Shown: positions 25,351-34,726 of the stretch, piece after piece
How positions within the stretch are numbered: position 1 is the stretch's first letter
Layout: the number at the start of each line of letters is the position of its first letter
Source: Candidatus Omnitrophota bacterium
GTDB lineage: Bacteria > Omnitrophota > Gorgyraeia > Gorgyraeales > Gorgyraeaceae
Assembly: GCA_018819285.1 (NCBI GenBank)
Contig: JAHJQM010000052.1
Span: 1-40,808 of the forward strand
Direction of reading: 5' to 3'
DNA: 40,808 bases
The notes under the pieces: generated by a model
Databases searched by the model: none
What the model was told of the DNA's origin: nothing
The model's input: only the letters and a program-made list of their open reading frames with translations
Position numbers and translations under genes: made by a program

Positions 25351-25504
25351 TTAATATTAAGCTAGGGGTTCGAAGAGAGCCCTGTTTTGAAATACGACAA
25401 GTAGGAGTATTCCAAGGGCGAGTGGCCGACCTTGAGCGAAGGCCTGCCCTTTCATAGAAAGGGCAGGGCGAAGCGAAAGGCGCCGAACCCCGTCTCCCGC
25501 TCCA
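25351..25504 (+). mobile_element. tRNA-3'-end-duplicating element, Gly copy
   Basis: 154 nt after tRNA-Gly. A 14-nt spacer is followed by GGGGTTCGAA (25365-25374), the inverted T-arm of this tRNA. A GCCCT/AGGGC stem encloses a hairpin AATAC/GTATT, then come the core GGGCGAGTGGCCGACCTTGA, a long hairpin with 12-bp arms around ATA (GCCTGCCC.../...GGGCAGGGC), GAAGCGAAAGGCGC and the exact 21-nt tRNA-Gly 3' end. Confidence 0.75.
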
Positions 25505-25567
25505 TTTTTCATTTGGCGAACGCGTCGAAGGATAAACTTTGATAAATTAAAACAGGAGGAGTGCAGT

Positions 25568-26038
25568 ATGCGCATACTTGATTTTTTGAATGAAAAGGCA
25601 GTATCAGCGGATTTAAAGTCCAAGGACAAAAATAGTATCATAAAAGAGCTTGTGGATTTATTGATCAAATCAGGCCAGTTAAAGACCAAAGACAAAGACC
25701 ATGTTGTAAAAGTTCTTTTAAACAGAGAAGCGCTTGGTTCAACCGGCATTGGCCAAGGTATTGCTATCCCCCACGGAAAATGTGAATATGTAAGTGAACT
25801 CATAGGCGCTTTCGGAGTATCTAAAAGTGGCATAAAGTTTGACTCGCTGGATGGAGAACCAGCCTATATATTTTTCCTGCTGTTGGCTCCTATAGAATCT
25901 TCAGGGCCGCATCTCAAGGCGCTGGCGCGCATTTCAAAATTATTAAAAGATAAATATTTCAGAGATTCGTTAAAAAGCGCAGACAGCGAAAAAAACCTAG
26001 TTAAGGTTATAAAAGAGGAAGATATCAGGAAAACATAG
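25568..26038 (+). CDS. ptsN: PTS IIA component, PtsN-like
   Basis: 156 residues forming one fructose/mannitol-type IIA domain. The phosphorylated histidine is His69 in GIAIPHGK. It is not fused to IIB or IIC domains and has the length of nitrogen-regulatory IIA (PtsN), which is a regulator rather than a sugar carrier. A strong AGGAGGAG precedes the ATG. It lies two genes before HPr and enzyme I, which would phosphorylate it. No permease subunit is in the window. Regulatory use is the likelier reading. Confidence 0.88.
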   Translation: MRILDFLNEKAVSADLKSKDKNSIIKELVDLLIKSGQLKTKDKDHVVKVLLNREALGSTGIGQGIAIPHGKCEYVSELIGAFGVSKSGIKFDSLDGEPAYIFFLLLAPIESSGPHLKALARISKLLKDKYFRDSLKSADSEKNLVKVIKEEDIRKT

Positions 26039-26075
26039 GTTAGTCGAAGGTTTGAAGTTAAAAACAAGGATTGAT

Positions 26076-27320
26076 ATGAAAAGATTGAAATGGTTGTACC
26101 CAGGAATGAAAATAAAACGTTGGATACTTACTTCCTCTACAGGTATTTTATTGGTTGCGATAGGTTCTATTATACTCATCCTCAAAAGATTTTCTGATTC
26201 AAGGATTATTGGCGGCACTGTTATAATTCTGGGTGCATTGATAGTTGTATATGGTATGAAGAGGATGATAAAATCATTCATTGCAGTTTTTCTTCCTAAG
26301 AGAGAAAGAGAACTTGTAGATATTATGTATCATTACCGCCAGCTTGAAAAAGGGCCAAAGGTAGTGGTTATAGGAGGAGGAACAGGCCTTTCAACCATTC
26401 TTCATGGTTTAAAAGAGCAAACAAGCAATATTACAGCAATAGTGACTGTTGCAGATGATGGCGGGTCTTCCGGAAGACTGAGAGAGCAGTTTGGGATACT
26501 TCCACCAGGAGATATAAGAAACTGCCTTGTTGCGCTTGCGGATGCAGAGCCTTTGATGCGCGAGTTGTTTCAGTTCAGGTTCGGGAGCGAGTCAGAACTA
26601 AGCGGGCATAGTTTCGGAAATCTATTTATAACCGCGATGTGTAAGGTTACCGGAGATTTCGAAAAAGCAATAAAGGAATCCTCTAAAGTCCTTGCAATAA
26701 GAGGCAGGGTTATTCCTTCTACATTTGACAAGGTTAAACTTGTGGCAGAATATCATAATGGGCAGAAGACAGTAGGCGAGACAAAGATAGTAAAACAGAA
26801 TTCTCCTATACAAAAAGTATATTTAGACCCTGAGCATTGCAAAGCTAGCTCAGAATCATTTGAGGCAATAGCTGAGGCAGACATAATAATCCTTGGGCCT
26901 GGCAGCTTATACACAAGTGTTATACCAAATCTCCTGGTAGATGGCATAGCTGAAAAGATTGCTCAATCCAAGGCGCCCAAGGTCTATATCTGCAATGTGA
27001 TGACGCAGTCCGGCGAAACAGATAATTATACAGCATTTGACCACTTGAACGCCCTTATAACTCATACACGGCCTGACATCCTTAATTATTGTATTGTAAA
27101 TATAGGGAAGGTGCCTAAAGAACTTCTTAAGAAATACGAAGAAGAAGGCGCTTATCCTGTTGTGGCTGACACAGATAAAATTATAGAGAACGGTTATAAC
27201 GTAATAGAAGGCGATGTAGTAAATGCTCAGAATCATGTAAGGCATGATGCCAAAAAACTTTCAAAGGTTATTATAGACCTTACTCTTAAGACAAAAGGCA
27301 AAAAGATATCCATTGATTAG
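26076..27320 (+). CDS. yvcK: YvcK/CofD-like protein with N-terminal membrane anchor
   Basis: 414 residues from the ATG at 26076, which has AAGGA at a good distance. A TTG 24 nt upstream in frame is less likely. Two hydrophobic helices (about residues 18-36 and 43-60) are followed by the YvcK domain: VVIGGGTGLSTILHGLK, VADDGGSSGRLREQFG and PPGDIRNCLVALAD are hallmark segments. YvcK binds UDP-GlcNAc-type sugar nucleotides and affects carbon use and cell-wall synthesis in Bacillus. Placement between PTS genes fits a role in carbon control. Confidence 0.92.
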   Translation: MKRLKWLYPGMKIKRWILTSSTGILLVAIGSIILILKRFSDSRIIGGTVIILGALIVVYGMKRMIKSFIAVFLPKRERELVDIMYHYRQLEKGPKVVVIGGGTGLSTILHGLKEQTSNITAIVTVADDGGSSGRLREQFGILPPGDIRNCLVALADAEPLMRELFQFRFGSESELSGHSFGNLFITAMCKVTGDFEKAIKESSKVLAIRGRVIPSTFDKVKLVAEYHNGQKTVGETKIVKQNSPIQKVYLDPEHCKASSESFEAIAEADIIILGPGSLYTSVIPNLLVDGIAEKIAQSKAPKVYICNVMTQSGETDNYTAFDHLNALITHTRPDILNYCIVNIGKVPKELLKKYEEEGAYPVVADTDKIIENGYNVIEGDVVNAQNHVRHDAKKLSKVIIDLTLKTKGKKISID

Positions 27321-27331
27321 GTGAATCCAGC

Positions 27332-27595
27332 ATGTTGATAGAAAAAAAATTAACCATTAAGAATAAACAGGGGCTTCATGCCAGGCCTGCGGCAATATTT
27401 GTGCAGATAGCCAATAAATACGAAAGCGATATTGCTGTAAAAAAAGGCAGGCAGGAAGTGAATGGAAAATCCATAATGGGGCTATTGACTCTTGCGGCAG
27501 AAAAAGGCGCCAAGCTTCATATCAAAGTAAACGGTCCTGATGCAAAAGAGGCAATCGAGGAACTTGAAAAGATAATACTGGGAGAAATGTCATAA
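27332..27595 (+). CDS. ptsH: Phosphocarrier protein HPr
   Basis: 87 residues, standard HPr. The active-site His16 is in GLHARPA, and Ser47 in GKSIMGLLTL is in the position of the regulatory serine phosphorylated by HPr kinase in many bacteria. It passes phosphate from enzyme I to IIA proteins. Its stop codon overlaps the enzyme I start by one base. No HPr kinase gene is in the window. Confidence 0.96.
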   Translation: MLIEKKLTIKNKQGLHARPAAIFVQIANKYESDIAVKKGRQEVNGKSIMGLLTLAAEKGAKLHIKVNGPDAKEAIEELEKIILGEMS

Positions 27596-29346
27596 TGTTA
27601 TTAAAAGGTATACCGGCTTCGCCTGGAGTAGCTGTAGGCAAAGCATTTTTATTTGATACAAGACAGCTTATAGTAACTGAAAAGGATATCAAACAGGATG
27701 CTGTCCCTTCCGAAATTGTCCGCTTTGAAGAAGCCCTTATAAAGACGCGTTCTGAGATACTTGCCATACAGAAAAAGATTTCACGCGAAATGGGTACCCA
27801 GCACGCAGAGATATTTAACGCTCATCTGCTGGTCCTGGAAGACAGGATGCTGATAGAAGAGGTTATAGAAAAGCTTAAAAAAGAACGTAAATGTGTGGAA
27901 TATATATTTTCAAAGATTATCAGTAAATATATAAATGTCTTTTCAAAAATGAATGATGAATATCTGAAAGAAAGGACCAGCGACATAGAGGACGTAGGCA
28001 AAAGGATTTTAAAAAATCTTATAGGCATTCAGGAAAAGACTCTTAGCGACCTGAAAGAGCAGGTAATAGTGGTTGCGTATGATATTTCTCCGTCGGACAC
28101 CGCTAATATGCATAAAAAGAATGTCATGGGGTTTGTCACTGATATAGGCGGCAGGACCTCGCATACTGCAATTATGGCAAAGTCTTTGGAAATCCCTGCT
28201 GTAGTGGGCCTTGAAAAGGCTACAACTAAAATAAGGCCAGGGGATATCCTGATTGTTGATGGGACAGATGGGGTTGTGATAGTAAACCCGGATAAGGCGA
28301 CCCTTAAAAAATATGAGGTAAAACAACAAAAATTAGTAAAATTCGAAAAGACTCTTTTAGATTTTAAAGATACGCCTGCTGTCACTATTGACGGCCACAA
28401 AGTGGAGGTTTCGGCAAATATCGAATTGCCGGATGAGGTCGACTCTGTTATTGCGCATGGAGCAGAAGGCATAGGGCTCTACCGCACAGAATTTCTTTAT
28501 ATGAATAGAAATGATTATCCTGGAGAGGAAGAGCAATTCGAGGCATATAAAAAAGTAGCTGTCAAGCTTGCCAAAAACCCTGTTATCATACGCACACTGG
28601 ATATCGGAGGGGATAAGTTTTTATCACAGCTTAAGGTCCCGCATGAGATGAATCCGTTCATGGGATGGAGGGCTATAAGATTCTGCCTTGCAAGGCCGGA
28701 GGTGTTCAAGGTGCAGTTAAGGGCGATATTGCGCGCAAGTGTATCCGGAAATATCAAAATTATGTTTCCCATGATATCCGGCCTCGGAGAGCTCAGGCAG
28801 GCGATAAAAGTTTTAGAAGAAGCAAAAGAGGAGCTGAGGAATAAGTCGATGAATTTTAACCAGGATATAGAAGTAGGGGCAATGATAGAGATACCATCAG
28901 CTGCTTTAACCTGCGATCTTCTTGCCAAAGAAGTGGATTTTTTCAGTATAGGGACCAATGACCTTATACAATATTCTCTGGCAGTGGACAGGGCCAATGA
29001 AAAGATAGCTTATTTATATAAGCCTACTCACCCGGCTATATTAAGGCTTATAAAAAATATTATAGATTCTGGCCACAAAGAAAATATATGGGTAGGTTTG
29101 TGCGGAGAGATGGCAGCAGAGCCTGGATTTGTTCTCATACTCTTGGGGCTTGGGTTGGACGAATTTAGCATGAGCCCTGTGGTGATTCCTGAGGTGAAAT
29201 ATGTTATCAGCAATGTAAGATTTGAAGATGCCAGAAAAGTTGCAGAACAGGTTATGACCTTGTCTACAGGCAAAGAGATAGAGACCTTTACAAACAAACG
29301 GCTGAACGAGCTTATCCCATGGCTCAAGAAGACGAAAAAACAATAA
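27595..29346 (+). CDS. ptsI: PTS enzyme I (phosphoenolpyruvate-protein phosphotransferase)
   Basis: 583 residues, normal for enzyme I. The N-terminal HPr-binding and swivelling domain carries the phosphorylated His190 in GGRTSHTAIMAK. The C-terminal PEP-binding barrel shows EGIGLYRTEFLYM and the catalytic cysteine segment GLCGEMAAEP. It takes phosphate from PEP and loads HPr, encoded directly upstream. With HPr and the IIA protein it forms a phosphorelay without a visible sugar permease. Confidence 0.96.
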   Translation: MLLKGIPASPGVAVGKAFLFDTRQLIVTEKDIKQDAVPSEIVRFEEALIKTRSEILAIQKKISREMGTQHAEIFNAHLLVLEDRMLIEEVIEKLKKERKCVEYIFSKIISKYINVFSKMNDEYLKERTSDIEDVGKRILKNLIGIQEKTLSDLKEQVIVVAYDISPSDTANMHKKNVMGFVTDIGGRTSHTAIMAKSLEIPAVVGLEKATTKIRPGDILIVDGTDGVVIVNPDKATLKKYEVKQQKLVKFEKTLLDFKDTPAVTIDGHKVEVSANIELPDEVDSVIAHGAEGIGLYRTEFLYMNRNDYPGEEEQFEAYKKVAVKLAKNPVIIRTLDIGGDKFLSQLKVPHEMNPFMGWRAIRFCLARPEVFKVQLRAILRASVSGNIKIMFPMISGLGELRQAIKVLEEAKEELRNKSMNFNQDIEVGAMIEIPSAALTCDLLAKEVDFFSIGTNDLIQYSLAVDRANEKIAYLYKPTHPAILRLIKNIIDSGHKENIWVGLCGEMAAEPGFVLILLGLGLDEFSMSPVVIPEVKYVISNVRFEDARKVAEQVMTLSTGKEIETFTNKRLNELIPWLKKTKKQ

Positions 29347-29358
29347 AAAATCTTCAGC

Positions 29359-30426
29359 ATGAATAAACTGGACAATTTGGAATTCATAAAAAAACTGGAC
29401 TGTTCAAATATGCTGAAGTTTATTCTAGATTTGCCTGAACAATGCCGCGATGCATACGCAATTGGAAATTCCAGCAATATAAATAATCCTGCAATAAAAA
29501 TAGAGAATATAGTATTTGCAGGCGTGGGAGGGTCTGCCATAGGGCCTGACCTGGTAAAGGTTTACCTGGGAGATGAGCTCAAGATACCTGTATCAATATG
29601 CCGCAATTATACCTTGCCTGATTTTGTGGACGAGAGAACGATCTTATTCTGTTCAAGCTATTCTGGCAATACTGAGGAGACGCTTTCTTGTTTTAAACAG
29701 GGCCTTAAAAGAAATGCTTTTATAATTACCATGGGTTCAGGCGGCAGATTAAAAGAGCTATCTTCAAAAAACAGCAATACTCATATATCGATTCCTTTAG
29801 GATATCCTCCCAGGGCAGCCATTGGTTACATGTCTATAACGGTGCTTGGTGTTTTAGCAAAGCTTGGGCTCATAAAAGATAAAGAAAATGATGTAAAAGA
29901 ACTTTTTTCTATACTTACTGATGTCAGAGATAAAGAAATAGGTTTTAGCGTCTCTCTGGAAAAAAATATCTCCAAACAGATAGCCGTTAAACTCTATAAA
30001 AGATATCCTATAATATATGGCACGGCTGATACCACAGAAGCTGTAAGCAATAGATGGAGAGAACAGATCGCAGAGAACGGAAAGGCGCTTTCATCCAGCA
30101 ATACGCTGCCTGAGATGAATCACAACGAGATAGTCGGCTGGAAATTTCCAGAAAAATTTCTTAAAGATTTTAAGGCCATAATACTTTGCGATAAAGATGA
30201 TCACGAAAGAATAAAGGAACGCGTAAGAATCACCAGCGAGATTATAAAAAAGTCAGGCGCAGAGGTTATGGTATTAAAAAAAGATAATGGCGGAAGGCTT
30301 GCGAGGATATACTCTCTTTTATATATAGGAGATTTTGTGAGTTTTTACCTGGCTATTCTTAATAATATTGACCCAACCCCGGTAAAGACAATAGATTATC
30401 TGAAAAAGGAACTAGGAAAGATATGA
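29359..30426 (+). CDS. Bifunctional phosphoglucose/phosphomannose isomerase
   Basis: 355 residues with two SIS domains. GVGGSAIGPDLVK and FCSSYSGNTEETLSC bind the sugar phosphate, and EMNHNEIVGW near residue 252 is the signature of the bifunctional PGI/PMI family first described in archaea. It interconverts fructose 6-phosphate with glucose 6-phosphate or mannose 6-phosphate. It overlaps the nucleotidyltransferase gene by 4 nt, which suggests supply of activated hexoses. Confidence 0.9.
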   Translation: MNKLDNLEFIKKLDCSNMLKFILDLPEQCRDAYAIGNSSNINNPAIKIENIVFAGVGGSAIGPDLVKVYLGDELKIPVSICRNYTLPDFVDERTILFCSSYSGNTEETLSCFKQGLKRNAFIITMGSGGRLKELSSKNSNTHISIPLGYPPRAAIGYMSITVLGVLAKLGLIKDKENDVKELFSILTDVRDKEIGFSVSLEKNISKQIAVKLYKRYPIIYGTADTTEAVSNRWREQIAENGKALSSSNTLPEMNHNEIVGWKFPEKFLKDFKAIILCDKDDHERIKERVRITSEIIKKSGAEVMVLKKDNGGRLARIYSLLYIGDFVSFYLAILNNIDPTPVKTIDYLKKELGKI

Positions 30427-31172
30427 AGGTTCTATTATTAGCCGCAGGTTATGCCACAAGGCTGTATCCATTGACATTAAATACTCCAAAGCCGCTTCTT
30501 GAAGTGGCTGGCAAAACTGTCATGGGGTATATATTCGATCTTGTTGAGCCTTTGAAAGATGTGGATGAGGTTTTTATTGTGACCAATGAAAAATTTTATC
30601 AGAATTTTGAAGATTGGAAACATGATTTCAAAAGCTCAAAAAAAATAACAGTTGTAAATGACGGCACCTCTTCTAATGAGACAAGACTTGGAGCCACCGG
30701 AGACATAGAGTTTGTCATAGAAAAAGAAAAAATATCGGATGATTTGCTGGTCCTTGCAGGAGATAATCTTTTCAGGGCGGACCTTTCTATATTTACAAAT
30801 TTTTGCATATCGAAAAAGCCTTCTATTACAATAGGCCTTTATGATATAAAAGACTTGACCCTTGCTTCTAAATACGGTATAGTATCCGTTGATAAAAATA
30901 ATAAGGTCGTTGATTTTAAGGAAAAACCCGCTATCCCAGCCTCTACTCTTGCGGCAATGTGTCTTTATTTCTTCCCAAAGGAAAGATTGGGCATAATGAA
31001 GAGATATATGGGAATGGATAACGCTAAAGATGCGGCAGGTTATTTTCTGGAGTGGCTTTATAAAAAAGAATCGTTATTTGGTTACGTATTTAAAGATAAA
31101 AAGTGGTTTGACATAGGGGATAAAAAATCATTAGAAGAAGCTGAAAAGGAATTTAGTAAGGGCAGTCAGTGA
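30423..31172 (+). CDS. Sugar-phosphate nucleotidyltransferase
   Basis: 249 residues, GT-A-type nucleotidyltransferase. The N-terminal LLLAAGYATRLYPLTLNTPKPLLEVAGK binds the nucleotide (the usual GxGTRL reads GYATRL here), VLAGDNLF carries the metal-binding aspartate, and VVDFKEKP is the conserved sugar-binding lysine segment. It activates a hexose 1-phosphate to an NDP-sugar. Glucose- or mannose-1-phosphate is likely from the neighbouring isomerase, and the nucleotide base cannot be told. Confidence 0.87.
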   Translation: MKVLLLAAGYATRLYPLTLNTPKPLLEVAGKTVMGYIFDLVEPLKDVDEVFIVTNEKFYQNFEDWKHDFKSSKKITVVNDGTSSNETRLGATGDIEFVIEKEKISDDLLVLAGDNLFRADLSIFTNFCISKKPSITIGLYDIKDLTLASKYGIVSVDKNNKVVDFKEKPAIPASTLAAMCLYFFPKERLGIMKRYMGMDNAKDAAGYFLEWLYKKESLFGYVFKDKKWFDIGDKKSLEEAEKEFSKGSQ

Positions 31173-31205
31173 CCGCCCTCTACGATAATGCGAAAGGGAG
31201 GAAGA

Positions 31206-32372
31206 ATGCCTAAAGGAAAATATTACGTTACTTCGGAATCAGTTGGGGAAGGCCATCCTGATAAGTTGTGCGATCAAGTCTCAGATTCAATACTGGATGA
31301 GGTTTTGCGTCAGGATTCAAGGGGCCGGGTTGCATGCGAAACATTTGTAACAATGGGCCTTATTATAGTAGGAGGAGAAATCACCACCACTGCTTATGTA
31401 GATGTAATAAATACCGCGCGAGAAGTGGTTAAGAGGATAGGCTACACAGACCCTAAATATGGAATGGATTATAAGACGTGCGCTGTTGTAAATACAATAC
31501 ATAGTCAGTCTCCTGACATTGCGCAGGGCGTTGATAAAGGCGGTGCAGGCGACCAGGGTTTTATGGTTGGATACGCGTGCGATGAAACCAAAGAACTGAT
31601 GCCTTTGCCGATTATGCTGGCGCATAAACTTGTTAGAAAAATGGCTGAGTTGAGAAAGAATAAAACGCTAAAGTATCTCGGGCCTGATTCTAAAAGTCAG
31701 GTAACAGTTGAATATAAAGACGGCAAAGCGGTCAGAATAAATTCAGTGGTTCTGGCGTGCCAGCACACAGAAGAGATATTGGATAAGGGAGGGGAACACA
31801 TAACAGAAAAGGCGAGAAAAGAGATTATAGAAAAAATAGCAAAACCTATAGTAGGTAAATTTGTCGACGACAAGACAGAATATTATGTAAATCAAACAGG
31901 AAAGTTTTTAATAGGCGGGCCGCAGTCTGATACCGGTATGACAGGAAGAAAAATAATAGTGGATACGTACGGCGGAATCGTATCCCACGGCGGCGGGGCT
32001 TTTTCAGGCAAGGATCCTACAAAGGTTGACCGCTCAGGTGCGTATATGGCAAGATATGTTGCAAAAAATGTGGTAGCCGCAGGCCTTGCCAAAAAATGTT
32101 GCATTCAGCTTGCGTATGTAATAGGTAAGGCAGAGCCATTGGCGGTAATGGTTGAGACCTTTGGGACAGGAAAGATTTCAGAAGAAAAGATCTCAGCGCT
32201 TATACGGGAACATTTTGACCTGACCCCGAGAGGCATAATAACAGAGCTGGATCTTCTTAAGCCTATCTATAGAAAGACAGCTGCCTATGGGCATTTTGGC
32301 CGTGAGGAAGAAGGTTTTACATGGGAAGAAACTGACAAGGTGGATCTCCTAAAGAAAGGTTGTGTGTGTTAA
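31206..32372 (+). CDS. metK: S-adenosylmethionine synthetase
   Basis: 388 residues from the ATG at 31206, which has GGGAGG a few bases upstream. The in-frame ATG at 31188 would place that site inside the gene. Family segments are [19 protein letters not shown] at the N-terminus, [12 protein letters not shown] (about residue 112) and [19 protein letters not shown] (about residue 258). It makes SAM from methionine and ATP. The next gene removes the S-adenosylhomocysteine by-product, so the pair forms most of the activated methyl cycle. Confidence 0.97.
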   Translation: MPKGKYYVTSESVGEGHPDKLCDQVSDSILDEVLRQDSRGRVACETFVTMGLIIVGGEITTTAYVDVINTAREVVKRIGYTDPKYGMDYKTCAVVNTIHSQSPDIAQGVDKGGAGDQGFMVGYACDETKELMPLPIMLAHKLVRKMAELRKNKTLKYLGPDSKSQVTVEYKDGKAVRINSVVLACQHTEEILDKGGEHITEKARKEIIEKIAKPIVGKFVDDKTEYYVNQTGKFLIGGPQSDTGMTGRKIIVDTYGGIVSHGGGAFSGKDPTKVDRSGAYMARYVAKNVVAAGLAKKCCIQLAYVIGKAEPLAVMVETFGTGKISEEKISALIREHFDLTPRGIITELDLLKPIYRKTAAYGHFGREEEGFTWEETDKVDLLKKGCVC

Positions 32373-32373
32373 C

Positions 32374-33630
32374 ATGCATTTTGATATAAGCAATATAAAA
32401 TTAGCTCCTACCGGAAAATTAAGAATAGAATGGGCCAATGAGAATATGCCTGTTCTGAAGCTTATAAGAGAGAGATTCTCTAAAGAAAAACCATTGAAGG
32501 GCGTTAAAATCAGCTGCTGCCTTCATGTAACTACAGAGACAGCGGTCTTAATGAATACCTTGAAATCAGGAGGAGCGGAGGTGAATCTATGCGCTTCTAA
32601 TCCTCTCAGCACTCAGGACGATGTGGCTGCGTCCCTGGTAAAAGATTTTAATATCCCTGTTTTTGCAATAAGAGGAGAGGACAATAAAGTCTATTATTCT
32701 CATATAGAAAGCTCTCTGGGGCTAAAACCGAACATAACAATGGATGACGGCGCAGACCTTGTGTCCACTATCCATAAATCCAGGCTAGACCTTGTGCCGA
32801 ATATATTGGGTAGCACAGAGGAAACTACCACCGGGATAATAAGGTTAAGGAGCTTGGAGCAGAATAAAAAACTTCTTTTTCCTGTAATTGCTGTAAATGA
32901 TGCAGATACAAAACATCTTTTTGATAATCGTTATGGCACAGGCCAGTCAACAGTGGATGGGATCATAAGGGCTACAAATGTTCTGATAGCAGGTAAAATT
33001 GTGGTTGTGCTTGGTTACGGTTGGTGCGGCAGGGGATTTGCCATGCGCGTAAGAGGCATGGGAGCCAATGTCATAATTACAGAAGTAGACCCTACAAAAG
33101 CGCTCGAAGCAGTAATGGATGGTTATTCAGTAATGCCAATGAAGGAAGCTGCTAAAAAAGGAGACTTATTTGTAAGCCTGACAGGCAATACTACGGTTAT
33201 TGCAGAAGAACATTTTAAAGTGATGAAAGACGGGGCAATAGTAGCCAACTCAGGCCATTTTAATGTTGAGATAGAGATACCTGCTCTTGAAAAAATGAGC
33301 TCAAAGAAGCGAGTTATCCGCAACGGAGTTGAAGAATATCTTTTAAAAGACCACAGGCGTATTAATCTTTTAGGAGAGGGCAGGCTTGTAAATCTTGCCT
33401 GCGCAGAAGGCCATCCTGCAATAGTAATGGATATGAGCTTTGCAAATCAGGCGCTTGCTGCTGAATATCTTGTAAAGAACCATAAAAAGCTTAGTAAGAA
33501 AGTTTACAGGATGCCTGAAGCGATAGATAAAGAAATAGCCAGGCTTAAGCTCAAGAGCATGGGCATTCGAATAGACACACTTACTGCGTTCCAGAAGAAA
33601 TATCTTTCCAGCTGGGAATTAGGAACTTAA
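32374..33630 (+). CDS. ahcY: S-adenosylhomocysteine hydrolase
   Basis: 418 residues from the ATG at 32374. A GTG at 32362 is an alternative, and neither has an ideally spaced ribosome binding site. The NAD-binding motif GYGWCGRG lies near residue 213, with the substrate segment [13 protein letters not shown] and the C-terminal [20 protein letters not shown]. It lacks the insertion of longer AhcY forms, as in many archaeal and thermophile enzymes. It cleaves SAH to adenosine and homocysteine. Its TAA overlaps the stop of the convergent lptG-type gene in TTAA. Confidence 0.95.
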   Translation: MHFDISNIKLAPTGKLRIEWANENMPVLKLIRERFSKEKPLKGVKISCCLHVTTETAVLMNTLKSGGAEVNLCASNPLSTQDDVAASLVKDFNIPVFAIRGEDNKVYYSHIESSLGLKPNITMDDGADLVSTIHKSRLDLVPNILGSTEETTTGIIRLRSLEQNKKLLFPVIAVNDADTKHLFDNRYGTGQSTVDGIIRATNVLIAGKIVVVLGYGWCGRGFAMRVRGMGANVIITEVDPTKALEAVMDGYSVMPMKEAAKKGDLFVSLTGNTTVIAEEHFKVMKDGAIVANSGHFNVEIEIPALEKMSSKKRVIRNGVEEYLLKDHRRINLLGEGRLVNLACAEGHPAIVMDMSFANQALAAEYLVKNHKKLSKKVYRMPEAIDKEIARLKLKSMGIRIDTLTAFQKKYLSSWELGT

Positions 33631-34721
33631 TTTTTAATTAAGATTATCCCGATCAATCCAAATAATATATTTGCCAGGTGGGCTGAGAGGAACGCTGGAA
33701 GGGTTCCGCTTTTACCGAAGGCTATGCAGCTTGCCATAAAGGCATAATATATAAATCCTATCGCGATACTCATTCCTATACCTAATAGAGCAGTGGCTTT
33801 GCCTCGTTGTCTTACCCTCAATGCGAAACCAGCTCCTATTAATATCACTACAAGGTTTATAAAAGGAAGGCTTATTTTTTGATGCAAATCCACGCGGAGC
33901 CTTGTTATTAATTTTGGAGATGTTTCGGAAAAATTCTTTGTATAATTTAATAGATCACGAAAACTCATGTATTCATAGTTAGTGCCTTTTAATATAAGGT
34001 CTTTAGGTTTTTCCATATTAATCACCTTTTCCTGGAAAAATTCAGGCGATCCGATAACTGTTCCTTTATTGTCCAATTTATACGTTAATATATTTGAAAA
34101 AACCCATTTCCCATCCAGCCATTTTGCTTCATGAGCGCTTATCTTCAATGACACATTGTCTTTTTTATCTTGCTTCAGTATGGTAATACCCATTGCGGTT
34201 TTAGAAGTTGGATCGAAATTGTCTATGAATATGAGGCGGTTATCTTTGCCGTAAAGCGCAATATTGGGTATCATTGTTCTGTTAACGGGCTTACTTTTAT
34301 CAATATTTTCTATAGAACTTGCTCTTATAGATTCCGCCTTTCTCATGCTCTGAGGCAGGATTTTTTCAGATATGCTAAATACTAATATCGTTATAGCAAA
34401 CCCGATATATATAAAAGGCATTAGTATTCTATATATGCTTATCCCGGCTGAGCGCATGGCTGTTATCTCTCCGTATTTATTGAGCGTGCCTAGGACATAT
34501 ATAGCGGAGATTAGGCTTGCCACCGGTGAGGTCTGTATGACAATCAAAGGTATCATTGATAGGTAATATTCCAACAGTATTCCAATCTTAATATTTTGTT
34601 TCAGGACCTCATCCATACGGCCAAAAAGATCTATAATGATATAGAGTACTATAAATACCATAAGGCAATATAAAAAAGGCAGTATAAAATATTTGACTAT
34701 GTATTTATCCAGTATTCGCAT
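33627..34721 (-). CDS. lptG: LptF/LptG family permease (second of pair)
   Basis: 364 residues from the ATG at 34721. A GTG start at 34736 would lie inside the palindromic repeat. Three transmembrane helices at each end flank a periplasmic beta-jellyroll region, the YjgP/YjgQ layout. The N-terminal [12 protein letters not shown] is typical. With LptF and LptB it extracts lipopolysaccharide from the inner membrane. No Shine-Dalgarno is seen, and the hairpin of repeat copy 5 ends only 5 nt upstream of the start. F versus G is assigned by order only. Confidence 0.88.
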   Translation of the reverse strand: MRILDKYIVKYFILPFLYCLMVFIVLYIIIDLFGRMDEVLKQNIKIGILLEYYLSMIPLIVIQTSPVASLISAIYVLGTLNKYGEITAMRSAGISIYRILMPFIYIGFAITILVFSISEKILPQSMRKAESIRASSIENIDKSKPVNRTMIPNIALYGKDNRLIFIDNFDPTSKTAMGITILKQDKKDNVSLKISAHEAKWLDGKWVFSNILTYKLDNKGTVIGSPEFFQEKVINMEKPKDLILKGTNYEYMSFRDLLNYTKNFSETSPKLITRLRVDLHQKISLPFINLVVILIGAGFALRVRQRGKATALLGIGMSIAIGFIYYAFMASCIAFGKSGTLPAFLSAHLANILFGLIGIILIKN

Positions 34722-34726
34722 GATAT

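Noticed and set aside
24553-25457. Several open frames of 60-114 codons over the tRNA cluster, both strands
   Set aside because: They read through tRNA genes and the duplicated elements, and their peptides are translations of repeated RNA-like sequence.
24665-25504. Duplicated 3' ends as decayed extra tRNA genes
   Set aside because: Only positions 56-76 are duplicated, with the identical breakpoint in three unrelated tRNAs, and the remaining sequence is a shared core unrelated to the tRNA bodies.
31173-31205. SAM riboswitch before metK
   Set aside because: The gap is only about 33 nt and has no room for a riboswitch.
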